Source: Pseudomonas kilonensis (GTDB lineage Bacteria > Pseudomonadota > Gammaproteobacteria > Pseudomonadales > Pseudomonadaceae). From it: a DNA stretch of 64,000 bases. Shown here one piece after another: positions 54,391 to 63,799 of this stretch. The position numbers and the translations under genes are program-made. The stretch is from positions 186,001-250,000 of the forward strand of contig NZ_LHVH01000017.1 of NCBI RefSeq assembly GCF_001269885.1, given 5' to 3'. The notes under the pieces were generated by a model. That model was not told where the DNA came from and did not search any database. It saw only the letters and a list, made by a program, of their open reading frames with translations. Positions within the stretch are counted from its first letter, which is position 1, and each line of letters opens with the position of its first letter.

Positions 54391-56550
54391 TTATTGTGCT
54401 GGCGTGTTACGCAACCGCAAGGCATTGAACACCACCGACGCCGAACTCACGCTCATGGCGATGGCGGCAATCATGGGCGAGAGCAGGTGACCGGTCAGGG
54501 GATACAGCAGGCCGGCAGCCAACGGAATACCCATCGAGTTATAGAGGAAGGCAAAGCCGAGGTTCTGGCGCATGTTTCTAACGGTTGCCACCGAAAGGGT
54601 GCGGGCCCGCAAGATCCCCATCAAATCGCCTTTTACCAAGGTCAGTTGGGCGCTGTTCATCGCCACGTCCGTGCCTGTACCCATGGCAATGCCTACGTTC
54701 GCCCGAGCCAGGGCGGGAGCATCGTTTATTCCGTCACCCGCCATCGCGACCTGGCGGCCATCGCGCTGCAGGTCCGCCACCAGACGTTCCTTGTCCTCGG
54801 GTTTGACTTCCCCATGGACCTCTTCAATGCCCATCTCCCTGGCCACGGCGCGTGCAGTGGTGAGGCCGTCGCCGGTGGCCATGATGATTTTTATGTTGTG
54901 AGCCTTGAGCTGGCTGACCGCTTCCCTGGAGGTTGGCTTGATCGGGTCCGAGACGGCCAGCAGCCCGGCCAGCACACCGTCGACTGCCATGTAGATAATG
55001 CTGATGCCTTGCGCGCGTAGCTGCTCGGCCTGTTGTTGCAGTGGGCTGACGCTGATGCTGGCGGCGTTCATCAGGGCGGTATTGCCCAAGTGGACCTGTT
55101 TGCCGTCCACCTGGCCACTGACACCGATGCCGCTGCCGGATTCAAATGAAGCCGGCTTGATCAGTTCAAGATGCTCGGCTCGTGCGTGATCGACGATGGC
55201 GTGGGCCAGGGGATGTTCGCTGCCCTGGTCGAGGCTGGCGGCCAACAGCAGCACCTGGCGGTCGTCGAAGCCCTGGGTGGCTTTCACGCTGTGAAAGGCC
55301 GGGCGCCCTTCGGTCAGGGTGCCGGTCTTATCGACGATTAGCGTGTCGATCCTGCACAAATTCTCGATGGCGCTGGCGTCCCGGAAAAGCACGCCCAGGC
55401 TGGCAGCCTTGCCGGTGGACACCATGATCGACATGGGGGTGGCGAGCCCCAGCGCACAGGGGCAGGCAATGATCAGCACGGCGACGGCATTGATCAGCCC
55501 GAAGACCCAGCCAGGTTCGGGACCTAACAGCCCCCAGCCGAAAAAGGTCAGTACGGCGATGGCAATCACGCCCATGACGAAATAGCCAGCGATCACGTCG
55601 GCCATGCGCTGCATAGGCGCTTTCGAGCGCTGGGCCCGGGCGACCATCTGAACAATTTGCGCCAGGACGGTCTCGGCGCCGACCTTCTGCGCCGTCATCA
55701 CCAAGCTACCGTGGGTGTTGATCGTGGCGCCGATCAGGTTGTCTCCGGCGCGTTTGATCACCGGAACCGGCTCGCCGGTGAGCATCGACTCGTCAACAGC
55801 GCTTTCACCTTCTAGCACCGTACCATCGACCGGGACCTTTTCACCGGGCCTGATCCGCAGGTGGTCACCCTGATGGACGTGGGTCAGAGGGATGTCTTGT
55901 TCCTGGCCATCGGCATTGATCCTGCGCGCGGTTTTGGGGGACAGCCCCAGCAGCGACTTGATGGCGGCCGACGTCTGCGAGCGAGCCTTGAGCTCCAGCA
56001 TCTGCCCCAGCAAAGTCAGGGAGATGATCACCGCGGCGGCTTCAAAGTAGACGCCGATCCGCCCCTCTTGCATGAACGTGGCGGGAAATCCTCCCGGCCA
56101 AAACGTGGCGGCGACACTGTAGAGATAGGCCGCCGCGGTACCCAGGCCAATCAGGGTCCACATGTTCGGGCTACGCTGGCGAACAGAGGCCACTGCCCGC
56201 ACAAAAAACGGCCAGCCTGCCCACAGGACCACTGGCGTGGCCAGGAAAAACTCGACGAGATTTTGCGTTTCACCGTGAAACAGCGACAAGGCGTGCCCCG
56301 CCATGGCGAGCACCGTGACGATGACCGTCAACGGCAGTGACCACCAGAAGCGGCGGGTGAAGTCCTTGAGTTCTGGATTGTCCTCTTCTTCCAGCGCGGG
56401 CATCACCGGCTCCAGCGTCATGCCACACTTGGGGCAGGTGCCGGGGCCGGATTGGCGTATTTCCGGGTGCATGGGGCAAGTGTATTCAGTCGCCATGTCG
56501 CCGTTGGGTGCTGAAGCACTGTGGTGAAGGTGCGCTGGAGTGTCGGGCAT
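54391..56550 (-). CDS. Copper-type P1B ATPase
   Basis: A 719-residue heavy-metal P-type ATPase. It has no N-terminal HMA domain; instead the N-terminus (about residues 20-45) is the C-P-M-H-P-E-I ... C-P-K-C-G-M heavy-metal-binding module. Then about eight spans, the transport site I-A-C-P-C-A-L-G-L, the phosphorylation site D-K-T-G-T-L-T-E-G and G-D-G-I-N-D-A-P. The CPC motif favours Cu(I)/Ag(I) export to the periplasm. The start at 56550 was chosen because it begins M-P-D-T-P just two bases after the DUF2933 stop; longer frames overlap that gene. Confidence 0.93.
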   Translation of the reverse strand: MPDTPAHLHHSASAPNGDMATEYTCPMHPEIRQSGPGTCPKCGMTLEPVMPALEEEDNPELKDFTRRFWWSLPLTVIVTVLAMAGHALSLFHGETQNLVEFFLATPVVLWAGWPFFVRAVASVRQRSPNMWTLIGLGTAAAYLYSVAATFWPGGFPATFMQEGRIGVYFEAAAVIISLTLLGQMLELKARSQTSAAIKSLLGLSPKTARRINADGQEQDIPLTHVHQGDHLRIRPGEKVPVDGTVLEGESAVDESMLTGEPVPVIKRAGDNLIGATINTHGSLVMTAQKVGAETVLAQIVQMVARAQRSKAPMQRMADVIAGYFVMGVIAIAVLTFFGWGLLGPEPGWVFGLINAVAVLIIACPCALGLATPMSIMVSTGKAASLGVLFRDASAIENLCRIDTLIVDKTGTLTEGRPAFHSVKATQGFDDRQVLLLAASLDQGSEHPLAHAIVDHARAEHLELIKPASFESGSGIGVSGQVDGKQVHLGNTALMNAASISVSPLQQQAEQLRAQGISIIYMAVDGVLAGLLAVSDPIKPTSREAVSQLKAHNIKIIMATGDGLTTARAVAREMGIEEVHGEVKPEDKERLVADLQRDGRQVAMAGDGINDAPALARANVGIAMGTGTDVAMNSAQLTLVKGDLMGILRARTLSVATVRNMRQNLGFAFLYNSMGIPLAAGLLYPLTGHLLSPMIAAIAMSVSSASVVFNALRLRNTPAQ

Positions 56551-56552
56551 GG

Positions 56553-56807
56553 CTAGGGGCCTTCCTGATCCCTGCGGTTGACGGGTGGTTGGCCATGTCG
56601 TCCATGACCGCCATGGCCGTGTCCGTGTCCGAAGATATGCATCAAGGGACATATCAGGAGAATCAGGTACGGCCAATTCGCCGCGATGTGGCTGAAGTGT
56701 TCTCGCGCCAGATAGAAGAGGCCGATGGCCAACAACATGATCAAGACAATGCCGGTCTTGCTCCGCCAGAATGGCGTTGCGCCCGCTGGGGGTTGATGAG
56801 TGTTCAT
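56553..56807 (-). CDS. DUF2933 small membrane protein
   Basis: An 84-residue protein with two hydrophobic segments (about residues 18-32 and 45-60) and a His/Gly-rich tail ([12 protein letters not shown]) that could bind metal. DUF2933 proteins are typically encoded with copper/silver P-type ATPases, as here (two bases upstream of the ATPase). The 291 bases above it, up to the HNH gene, contain no other gene and no clear CueR or CopR site. Confidence 0.87.
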   Translation of the reverse strand: MNTHQPPAGATPFWRSKTGIVLIMLLAIGLFYLAREHFSHIAANWPYLILLICPLMHIFGHGHGHGGHGRHGQPPVNRRDQEGP

Positions 56808-57098
56808 GCTGTCGCTCCTTCAGGCCAGGCGAGCCACCGCCACCGATAACCACAGAATAGGCAGGGAGGGCTTTGGCAGATTGATATTCATCAACCTTGG
56901 CTTACTTCACCTGCAAATGAGGGAAGTAGCGGGCATGCTAAAGGTGCGAAGCTGTCAGCGACCTGACGGGGGCATTGCAGATTTGTCAGCGGGGCCATGA
57001 AAGCGGCCCAGGCAGCCGCTCCACAGTCGAGTGAGGGGATTTTATCTGTGGAGCAACACTTTGCGGCGCAAGGTAAACCCGCTCGTCACAACGGCTAA

Positions 57099-57473
57099 TT
57101 ACTCGTCTTTCTTCATCAACCCGGCCAGTGCGGCGAAGGGGTTGTGGGTCGCCTTGGCGATTTTCGGGGTGCTCAGGGAGCCGTCGCCGAAATATTGCTG
57201 GTCGGTGTAACGCGAGTGTTCGTTGTCGTGGCAGTACAGGCACAGCAGTTCCCAGTTGGAACCGTCCTGCGGGTTGTTGTCGTGGTTGTGGTCGCGGTGG
57301 TGAACGGTCAGTTCGCTCAGGCGCTTGCCGGAAAACTCACGGGCGCAGCGGCCACAGACATGGGGGTACATTTTCAGGGCTTTGTCGCGGTAGCCCATCT
57401 CCCGGTCGCGCTGGGCATCGGCGAGGATGCGGTCCAGCTTGGCGGTGTTGGACGGTGGCGTTGACGAACTCAT
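57099..57473 (-). CDS. HNH nuclease, YajD family
   Basis: A 124-residue HNH-type nuclease like YajD. Zinc-ribbon pair C-G-R-C ... C-L-Y-C-H and the catalytic H-H-R-D-H-N-H block are clear. Cellular role is unknown; the family is a stand-alone housekeeping-type HNH protein without a restriction partner. Confidence 0.9.
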   Translation of the reverse strand: MSSSTPPSNTAKLDRILADAQRDREMGYRDKALKMYPHVCGRCAREFSGKRLSELTVHHRDHNHDNNPQDGSNWELLCLYCHDNEHSRYTDQQYFGDGSLSTPKIAKATHNPFAALAGLMKKDE

Positions 57474-57521
57474 GGGTTCACCTTTGTAAAAAAGACTGAT
57501 GACGGTTGGGCACAGTTTAGC

Positions 57522-58208
57522 TCAGCCCTTGAGCTTCTCGGCAATCCAGATGGTGTGGCGGGTGCCTTTGTTGCCATGGGCGAACACTTGCACCTCTTCG
57601 GCCTTGAAGCCGGCCTTCTTCAGTTTGTCGGAAAACTGCCGGTCAGCGCTGGCCGACCACACCGCCAGCACACCCTTGGGCCGCAGGGCCTTGGCGCAGG
57701 CGGCCAGGCCTCCAGCCGAATACAGCCAACTGTTGGCTTTCTGGGTCAGGCCTTCCGGGCCGTTGTCGACATCGAGCATGATCGCGTCGAAACCCTGGGG
57801 TTCGGCTTGCAGCACCTTGGCCACGTCTTCCATGCGGATCACCGTGCGTGGGTCCGCCAGCGGTCGCCCGGCCTTTTCACCCAATGGGCCACGGTTCCAC
57901 TCCACCACGCCGGGCACCAGTTCAGCCACCACCACTTCGGCGGTCTTGCCCAGGTGCTTGAGGGCCGAGGCGAGGGTGAACCCCATGCCAAGGCCGCCGA
58001 TCAGCACACGCGAGCCAGGACGACCGGCCACCTTGCGGCAGGGAATCTCTGCCAGGGCATCTTCGGAACCGTGCATGCGGGTGTTCATCAACTGCCCGCC
58101 GTCACCGCCCTGGATCTTGATGACGAAGTCTTCGCCGTACTCGAACAGGCACAGGGCACCGCCGTTATCAGGGATGGGCGTGGTGTCGAGCAGAACGAAA
58201 CGTTTCAT
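57522..58208 (-). CDS. Spermidine synthase-like protein
   Basis: A 228-residue SAM-fold protein of the spermidine-synthase family. The start at 58208 gives M-K-R-F-V-L-L-D-T-T-P. The nucleotide motif V-L-I-G-G-L-G-M-G-F and the acidic M-L-D-V-D-N-G-P are present, but the classical polyamine-site residues are not all seen, so it may be a methyltransferase-like relative rather than a true SpeE. A longer frame exists but has no site. Confidence 0.85.
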   Translation of the reverse strand: MKRFVLLDTTPIPDNGGALCLFEYGEDFVIKIQGGDGGQLMNTRMHGSEDALAEIPCRKVAGRPGSRVLIGGLGMGFTLASALKHLGKTAEVVVAELVPGVVEWNRGPLGEKAGRPLADPRTVIRMEDVAKVLQAEPQGFDAIMLDVDNGPEGLTQKANSWLYSAGGLAACAKALRPKGVLAVWSASADRQFSDKLKKAGFKAEEVQVFAHGNKGTRHTIWIAEKLKG

Positions 58209-58278
58209 GGAAATCTCGTAGGAGGGCAGACCGGCGCGGTAACGACTAGCCTTAAAGCAGACAATAGCCACGGAGCCA

Positions 58279-58569
58279 TTGATGAAGTGCATCATTCTAA
58301 CGGCCATTGCCCTGACGGCGCTCTCAATAAGTTGCGCCCAGGCTCAACAACCGACGATTCCGGTCAACCCGCCGAGCATCCCCGGGTCGCCTGGCACCGC
58401 CACTCCCATGCCCTACCCGCCGGTCACGCCCAACGGTGTGCCCAAGGCTGGCACCGCAAGCGGTGGGCCGCCCTTGCTGCCACCGATCGAAATGCCCAAG
58501 CCGCCCAAGGACCAGCCGATACCGGGCATGGAACCGAAGCCTGTGAAGGCCAAGTCGCCGGGGGGGTAG
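58279..58569 (+). CDS. Secreted proline-rich small protein
   Basis: A 96-residue protein with a signal peptide (M-K-C-I-I-L-T-A to about A-Q-A/Q) followed by a low-complexity Pro/Gly-rich chain (P-T-I-P-V-N-P-P-S-I-P-G). Weak lipoprotein possibility (C at residue 18 in S-I-S-C-A-Q). Unknown function; it starts divergently from the spermidine synthase-like gene. Confidence 0.65.
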   Translation: MMKCIILTAIALTALSISCAQAQQPTIPVNPPSIPGSPGTATPMPYPPVTPNGVPKAGTASGGPPLLPPIEMPKPPKDQPIPGMEPKPVKAKSPGG

Positions 58570-58636
58570 ATCTGAAGCCATTCGATGAAACAACTGAATG
58601 GTAAAAACCTGTGGGTTCGGGCATTGCGGTGGACTC

Positions 58637-58710
58637 TGTGGGAGCAAAGCTTGCTCGCGATGACGTCGGCATATGCAACACCGCTATCGCGAGCAAGCTT
58701 TGCTCCCACA
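58637..58710. repeat. Short REPIN next to tandem array
   Basis: Arms TGTGGGAGCAAAGCTTGCTC and GAGCAAGCTTTGCTCCCACA, 74 bases, shorter spacer than the other REPINs of this subclass. Its right end continues into a tandem array. Confidence 0.92.
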
Positions 58711-58780
58711 GGCTCGCTCCCACAGGCTCGCTCCCACAGGCTCGCTCCCACAGGCTCGCTCCCACAGGCTCGCTCCCACA
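58711..58780. repeat. 14 bp tandem array grown from a REP arm
   Basis: Five exact copies of GGCTCGCTCCCACA. The CTCCCACA part equals the end of the REPIN at its left, as in the array at 9921-9996, but the linker (GGCTCG) and unit length differ. Confidence 0.96.
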
Positions 58781-58808
58781 GGTTCTGTGTTTCAACTGAC
58801 AGAGGGGG

Positions 58809-59282
58809 TCAGACCTGCTGCGACAACAACTGCCCATCGGCCATGCGCAAGCGCTTGGACAGGGAGACGGCGAGGGCGCGGATGATCTTGGCGGCGATCT
58901 TCGGGGCGTCGTTGAGCATTTTCTCCAGGGAGTCTTTGCCCAGGTTCAGCAACTGGCAATCGCTGGCGGCGATGCAACTGGCCGAGCGCCGTTCGCCGTC
59001 GAGCACAGCCATTTCGCCGAATGCCCGGCCGCTGCGCAGCGTGGCGATGGTCACGGGTTGGCCGTCGGGGCCGGTTTTCTGCACGGCCACCTGGCCGGTG
59101 TGGATGATGCACATGAAGCTGCCGGCATCGCCCTCGCGGAAAATCGCTTCGCCCTCGGCGATGGCGCTGATGCTGAAATAGCCCGATGCCGCGGCGAAGT
59201 CGACGGGTAGCAACTGGTCGAACAGGCCGCAGTCCATCAGCCAGTCGCGGATTTCTTTGTTCAGTAAGGTCGGTTCTGACAT
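58809..59282 (-). CDS. Cyclic nucleotide-binding domain protein
   Basis: A 157-residue protein formed almost wholly by one CRP-type cyclic nucleotide-binding domain (about residues 30-140), with F-G-E-M-A-V-L-D-G-E-R-R-S-A matching the phosphate-binding cassette (G-E-x-A and R-x-A). No DNA-binding domain follows, so it is not a classical Crp. The start at 59282 gives M-S-E-P-T-L-L. Partner and ligand unknown. Confidence 0.88.
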   Translation of the reverse strand: MSEPTLLNKEIRDWLMDCGLFDQLLPVDFAAASGYFSISAIAEGEAIFREGDAGSFMCIIHTGQVAVQKTGPDGQPVTIATLRSGRAFGEMAVLDGERRSASCIAASDCQLLNLGKDSLEKMLNDAPKIAAKIIRALAVSLSKRLRMADGQLLSQQV

Positions 59283-59366
59283 GTTGGCACGGTCTTTTTC
59301 TTGTGTTTGTTGCAGGTTCAGTTTGGCCCGGGTGTAAGCAGATCTCTGGGACAGGCTTTTATCTTT

Positions 59367-59456
59367 TGTGGGAGCAAGGCTTGCCCGCGATACAGGCGAC
59401 TCAGTTCTGTCTGTCAGATCAAGCCGATGCCATCGCGGGTAAGCCTTGCTCCCACA
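59367..59456. repeat. REPIN (GCCCGCGAT subclass)
   Basis: Left arm TGTGGGAGCAAGGCTTGCCC and right arm GGGTAAGCCTTGCTCCCACA (one change), 90 bases, between the cyclic-nucleotide protein and oligopeptidase B. Confidence 0.93.
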
Positions 59457-59533
59457 AAGCCTTCCCCACATTGGGCTGGGTTACAGCAAGGCCTTGCGCA
59501 TGGAGCTAAGACCCGGCCATCCCACAGAGTTCC

Positions 59534-61588
59534 TCAGACCCTCCCCAAAACCTTCAAGACAAATGCATATTCGAGCGCTACGTCACGCAATCCCTGGTAG
59601 CGCCCGCTCATTCCACCGTGGCCGGCGCCCAGTTCGGTCTTGAGCAGCAGAGGGTTGTCGTCGGTCTTGGTGGCTCGCAATTTCGCCACCCACTTGGCCG
59701 CTTCCCAGTACTGCACACGGCTGTCGTTGTAACCGGCGATCACCAGCAGCGCCGGGTACGCTTGGGCGCTGACGTTTTCGTATGGGGCGTAGGCCCGGAT
59801 CCGATCATAAACGTCCGGCTCCTCTGGATTGCCCCATTCGTCGTATTCGGTGACGGTCAGCGGCAGGTCGGGGTCGAGCATGGTGTTGAGCACATCGACA
59901 AACGGCACTTCGGCAATCGCGACCTTGAACAGCTCCGGGCGTTGATTGAGCACTGCGCCGATCAGCAGGCCACCGGCGCTGCCGCCGCTGATCGCCAGTT
60001 GCTCGGCGGTGGTCAAGCCGTTGGCGATCAAATGCTCGGCGCAGGCGATGAAGTCGCCGAACGTGTTGTGCTTGTGTTCCTGCTTGCCGGCGCGATACCA
60101 GGCTTCCCCCAGCTCACCGCCGCCCCGCACATGGGCGATGGCAAACGCCACGCCGCGGTCGAGCAGGCTCAGCCGCGCATGGGAAAACCACGGGTCGAGG
60201 CTCTCGCCATAGGCACCGTAGCCGTACAGGTACAGCGGTACCGGCTGGCCGAGGGCTTCGCGCTTGACCACCAGGCTGATGGGCACCTGGGTGCCATCCG
60301 CTGCCGTCGCCCAAAGCCGCTGGCTGACGTAGGCATCGGCATCGAACGGGCCCAGTACCGGGGTTTGCTTGAGCACGACCTGTACGCCGCTGGCCAGGTC
60401 CAACTGACGGATCTGCGCCGGACGGTTCAGGGCCTCGTAGCGCAAGCGGATGCGATCGCTGACGAATTCCAGGCTGTTCTGCACATGCAGGCTGTAGGCC
60501 GCGTCCGGCAGTTGCACCCGATAGGCCGGCAAGCCTTGTGGGTGTACCTCGATGATGGGCAGGCCGCCTTCGCGCAGGCTCAAGGTCATGGCCCCGGCGT
60601 TCAGGCTCAGACCGTCGATCATCACCGTGTCGCTGTGGGGGATCAGGTTCTGCCAGTCAGCTTCGGTCGGCGCCACGCCCGTGTCGGCGGCCTGGTACAG
60701 GGCGAAGTTGATCCCGTCGCGGTTGCTGCGGATCAACCAGGTCCATTGGCCATCGAGCAGGCCGTGGTCGACGTCGTATTCGTGGTTTTCCAGGCGTGGC
60801 GCCAGGCAGGTGAAGGGGTGTTGCGGCTGCGCAGCGTCCAGCGCCCAGACTTCGCTGGTGGTCTTGCTACCGAGGGACAGGATCAACTGCTTTTCTGAGC
60901 TGGAACGGTAGCAATGCAGGAAAAAACGCCCGTCTGGCTCATGGAATACTTCTTCGGCGGCCGTGCCATCCAGGCGATAGCGCCAGAGCTTGTGGGGGCG
61001 ATGGGTGTCGTCCAATTCGCCAAAAAACAGCGTGAGGCTGTCGTTGGCCCAGGTCATGCTGCCGTCGCAATCGGTGAAGGACAGTTCGCTGACCTTGTCG
61101 TTGGACAATTCCTTCACGAACAGGGTGTATATCTCGTCGCCCGTGGTGTCCAGGCTGTAGGCCAGGCGCTGGTGGTCGGGGCTGATGCTGAAAGCGCCCA
61201 GGGAAAAGAAGCCGCCGCCGGCCAGCACGTTCGGGTCCAGCAGCAGTTGTTCACGGCTTTCATCCACGCTCAGGCTGTCATCGGCCGGACGCGGGCAGCG
61301 GTAGTGGCGCGGGTATTCGTCACCGGCCGTGGTGCGGGTGTAATACAGGTACGGGCCCCAAGGCGAGGGTAGTGACAGGTCGGTCTCGAGAATCCGCCCC
61401 TTGATCTCCTGGAACAGGCTTTCGCGCAGTTCGGCCTGGTCGGCAAGTTGCGCCTCCTGGTAGCCGTTTTCCGCCTTGAGGTAGTCGAGCACGGCGTCGG
61501 TGTCGCGTTCCTGCAGCCAGGCGTATGGGTCAACACCGGCGTCCCTGCGGGCAATCGGGGCGTTGGAAACGTGGGCAGATAGGGACAT
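59534..61588 (-). CDS. ptrB: Oligopeptidase B (S9 family)
   Basis: A 684-residue prolyl-oligopeptidase-family serine peptidase that cleaves small peptides after Arg/Lys. N-terminal beta-propeller (about 70-400), C-terminal hydrolase domain with Y-G-Y-G-A-Y-G-E-S, catalytic Ser537 in S-G-G-S-A-G-G, D in G-Y-N-D-S-R-V and H in G-A-G-H-G-G-M. The start at 61588 begins M-S-L-S-A-H-V; a 22-codon longer frame has no site. Stands alone. Confidence 0.94.
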   Translation of the reverse strand: MSLSAHVSNAPIARRDAGVDPYAWLQERDTDAVLDYLKAENGYQEAQLADQAELRESLFQEIKGRILETDLSLPSPWGPYLYYTRTTAGDEYPRHYRCPRPADDSLSVDESREQLLLDPNVLAGGGFFSLGAFSISPDHQRLAYSLDTTGDEIYTLFVKELSNDKVSELSFTDCDGSMTWANDSLTLFFGELDDTHRPHKLWRYRLDGTAAEEVFHEPDGRFFLHCYRSSSEKQLILSLGSKTTSEVWALDAAQPQHPFTCLAPRLENHEYDVDHGLLDGQWTWLIRSNRDGINFALYQAADTGVAPTEADWQNLIPHSDTVMIDGLSLNAGAMTLSLREGGLPIIEVHPQGLPAYRVQLPDAAYSLHVQNSLEFVSDRIRLRYEALNRPAQIRQLDLASGVQVVLKQTPVLGPFDADAYVSQRLWATAADGTQVPISLVVKREALGQPVPLYLYGYGAYGESLDPWFSHARLSLLDRGVAFAIAHVRGGGELGEAWYRAGKQEHKHNTFGDFIACAEHLIANGLTTAEQLAISGGSAGGLLIGAVLNQRPELFKVAIAEVPFVDVLNTMLDPDLPLTVTEYDEWGNPEEPDVYDRIRAYAPYENVSAQAYPALLVIAGYNDSRVQYWEAAKWVAKLRATKTDDNPLLLKTELGAGHGGMSGRYQGLRDVALEYAFVLKVLGRV

Positions 61589-61723
61589 GAAAGGCTCTCG
61601 AACGTTATACGAAAAGGGACACATGGCCTGGACAAAACCCACCACACAGGCCATTCGCCAGACGCCGGGGCAGCCTGACGCGCGAAAAGCCGTTACTATA
61701 AGCGTCTCTTTGCCTGCCTTGCC

Positions 61724-62221
61724 ATGGACACCATGACCGAGAACGACTATCTGATCGCCTGGGGCCTCTACGCCTTCGCCGCCCTGGGCTGCCTGCTGGT
61801 GTGGATGCGCATGACCCGCTGGATGTGGCGCTGGTTGCGCGAACCGCTGCGCTTGTTGATGGCGGTGTTGCTGTTCAGCCCCACTGTCGTTGATCCGGTG
61901 AAGGACAAGGTTGCCCCGGCCTTGGCCATTGTCGCCCTGGACGTCATGTTCAAGGTCGGTAATAACGTCTGGCGGGCGGCTTCCGATCTGCTCATGTACG
62001 GCATGATCGTCTTCGGCCTCTACTTGATTTTAGTGCTTATCCGCTTCCCTATCGAGCGTGCCGCCAACGCTCGCAAGGAACGGGCTGCCGCCGCCAAAGC
62101 CGCCGCCGCGGCCGATGAGCCGGAGGATGAGCCACCGTTCGGCGTAGCCGGTGATGACCGTTACGGGCGCCCGCCCGTGCCGAGCAACCCCCAGCGTTCG
62201 CGTATCGAACCGCGCCTGTAA
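61724..62221 (+). CDS. Inner-membrane protein of unknown function
   Basis: A 165-residue protein with three hydrophobic segments (about residues 10-27, 43-60, 86-105) and an Ala-rich, acidic, disordered C-terminus (A-A-A-A-K-A-A-A-A-A-D-E-P-E-D-E). Two ATGs are possible (61724 and 61733), and neither has a strong binding site. It is followed by the amidotransferase gene after 32 bases. Family not recognised. Confidence 0.75.
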   Translation: MDTMTENDYLIAWGLYAFAALGCLLVWMRMTRWMWRWLREPLRLLMAVLLFSPTVVDPVKDKVAPALAIVALDVMFKVGNNVWRAASDLLMYGMIVFGLYLILVLIRFPIERAANARKERAAAAKAAAAADEPEDEPPFGVAGDDRYGRPPVPSNPQRSRIEPRL

Positions 62222-62253
62222 CCGGGCCTGCCCCTTGAAGCGAGAGTTCGTGC

Positions 62254-63030
62254 ATGTGTGAGTTATTGGGCATGAGCGCCAATGTGCCGACCGACATCGT
62301 GTTCAGCTTTACCGGGCTGATGCAGCGCGGCGGCAAGACCGGGCCGCACCGGGACGGGTGGGGCATCGCCTTCTATGAAGGCCGTGGCCTGCGCCTGTTC
62401 CAGGACCCGGCCGCCAGCAGCGAATCGGAAGTGGCGAACCTGGTGCAGCGCTATCCGATCAAGAGCGAAGTGGTGATCGGGCATATTCGCCAGGCCAACG
62501 TCGGCAAAGTCTGCCTGTCCAACACCCACCCGTTTGTGCGTGAGTTGTGGGGCCGCAACTGGTGTTTTGCCCACAACGGCCAGCTCGCCGATTTCCAGCC
62601 GGGCGTGAGCTTCTACCGTCCGGTGGGCGATACCGACAGCGAAGCGGCCTTCTGCGATCTGCTCAACCGCGTGCGCCAGGCCTTCCCCGAACCGGTGGCG
62701 GTGGAACAATTGCTACCGGCGTTGATCGAGGCCTGCGCTGAATACCGCAGCAAAGGCGTGTTCAACTGCTTGCTCAGCGATGGCGATTGGCTGTTCTGCT
62801 ATTGCTCGACCAAACTGGCCCAGATCACCCGCCGCGCCCCGTTTGGCCCGGCTCGCCTCAAGGATGTGGATGTGATTGTCGATTTCCAGGCTGAAACCAC
62901 GCCCAACGACGTGGTCACGGTGATCGCCACCGAACCCTTGACCGAAAACGAAACCTGGACCCGCTACGAACCGGGCCAATGGAGCCTGTGGCGACGCGGC
63001 GAATGCGTCAGCCACGGCCGGACCGAATAA
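62254..63030 (+). CDS. Class II glutamine amidotransferase (YafJ-like)
   Basis: A 258-residue class II amidotransferase domain. The N-terminal Cys2 nucleophile (M-C-E-L-L-G-M-S), R-D-G-W-G-I-A-F-Y, H-I-R-Q-A-N and H-N-G-Q-L motifs are conserved. With no synthetase domain attached, it resembles YafJ; a gamma-glutamyl hydrolase role (EgtC type) is also possible but no ergothioneine genes are near. Confidence 0.92.
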   Translation: MCELLGMSANVPTDIVFSFTGLMQRGGKTGPHRDGWGIAFYEGRGLRLFQDPAASSESEVANLVQRYPIKSEVVIGHIRQANVGKVCLSNTHPFVRELWGRNWCFAHNGQLADFQPGVSFYRPVGDTDSEAAFCDLLNRVRQAFPEPVAVEQLLPALIEACAEYRSKGVFNCLLSDGDWLFCYCSTKLAQITRRAPFGPARLKDVDVIVDFQAETTPNDVVTVIATEPLTENETWTRYEPGQWSLWRRGECVSHGRTE

Positions 63031-63042
63031 GGACGTCACGCT

Positions 63043-63585
63043 ATGTTGCTCAGTTATCTACGGCTGGTGTTGTTCGCGGTGGGCCTGTTGGTTGGGGTCC
63101 AGGTGCCGGGCTTCATCAATGATTACGCCAAGCGGGTCGAGGCTCACCTGATCGAGGCGCAGACCGGCCTGCAAGGGTTCCAGGGCACTGCCAACCAGTT
63201 CTTCAAGGGCGACATGCAGGCCCTGGTGGCCCATTACCGCGCCAGCGAAGACCCGATCTTTCGCAGCGATGCCGACAGCCTGAACACCTTGCTTGTGCGC
63301 CAGCAGGCCCTGGACAAGCAATTCCAGGCGATGCAAGGCCCGTGGTACATCCGCTTGCTGCAAGTGGCGCTGGCCGCCGATCCGGACATTCGCAAGGAAA
63401 CCTGGAACGGCTACAGCTACCAGATCCTGCTGACCCCCGAGGCCATGGTCTGGGGCATCAGCGGTGCGATGTTGCTGTCGTTCGGCCTGGAATGCCTGTT
63501 CCGCCTGATCGACTGGGTGGTGCTGGGCGGCAAGCGCCTGCGCCAGGGCCGGCCGATTGAAGAGCGCGACCTGCGCGGGCTGTAG
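63043..63585 (+). CDS. DUF2937 membrane protein
   Basis: A 180-residue protein of the DUF2937 type: an N-terminal span (about residues 4-24), a long periplasmic amphipathic region, and a C-terminal span pair (about 135-165). It follows the amidotransferase gene by 12 bases and is probably co-transcribed. Function is unknown. Confidence 0.85.
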   Translation: MLLSYLRLVLFAVGLLVGVQVPGFINDYAKRVEAHLIEAQTGLQGFQGTANQFFKGDMQALVAHYRASEDPIFRSDADSLNTLLVRQQALDKQFQAMQGPWYIRLLQVALAADPDIRKETWNGYSYQILLTPEAMVWGISGAMLLSFGLECLFRLIDWVVLGGKRLRQGRPIEERDLRGL

Positions 63586-63626
63586 CCTGTTGTGGCGAGG
63601 GGATTTTGCGAAGTCCCGCTGGGCAC

Positions 63627-63730
63627 TGTAGGAGCTGCCGAGTGCAACGAGGCTGCGATCTTTCCATTGGCAATTGAGTCTTGAGCGAAAGATCAAGATC
63701 AAAAGATCGCAGGCTTCGCCAGCTCCTACA
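63627..63730. repeat. 104 bp imperfect palindrome, copy 2
   Basis: Begins TGTAGGAGCTGCCGAGTGCA and ends GCCAGCTCCTACA. Same length as the copy at 40231-40334, identical through most of both arms, differing mainly in the centre. Confidence 0.92.
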
Positions 63731-63799
63731 GGGATCTCTTGTGTGACGAAGATCCAGTGTGGGGACGAGCCTGCTCTGCCCTGAAGGGCAGCAAGCATC

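Noticed and set aside
56808..57098. CueR or CopR operator upstream of the copper-type operon
   Set aside because: No dyad with the expected spacing was found by eye.
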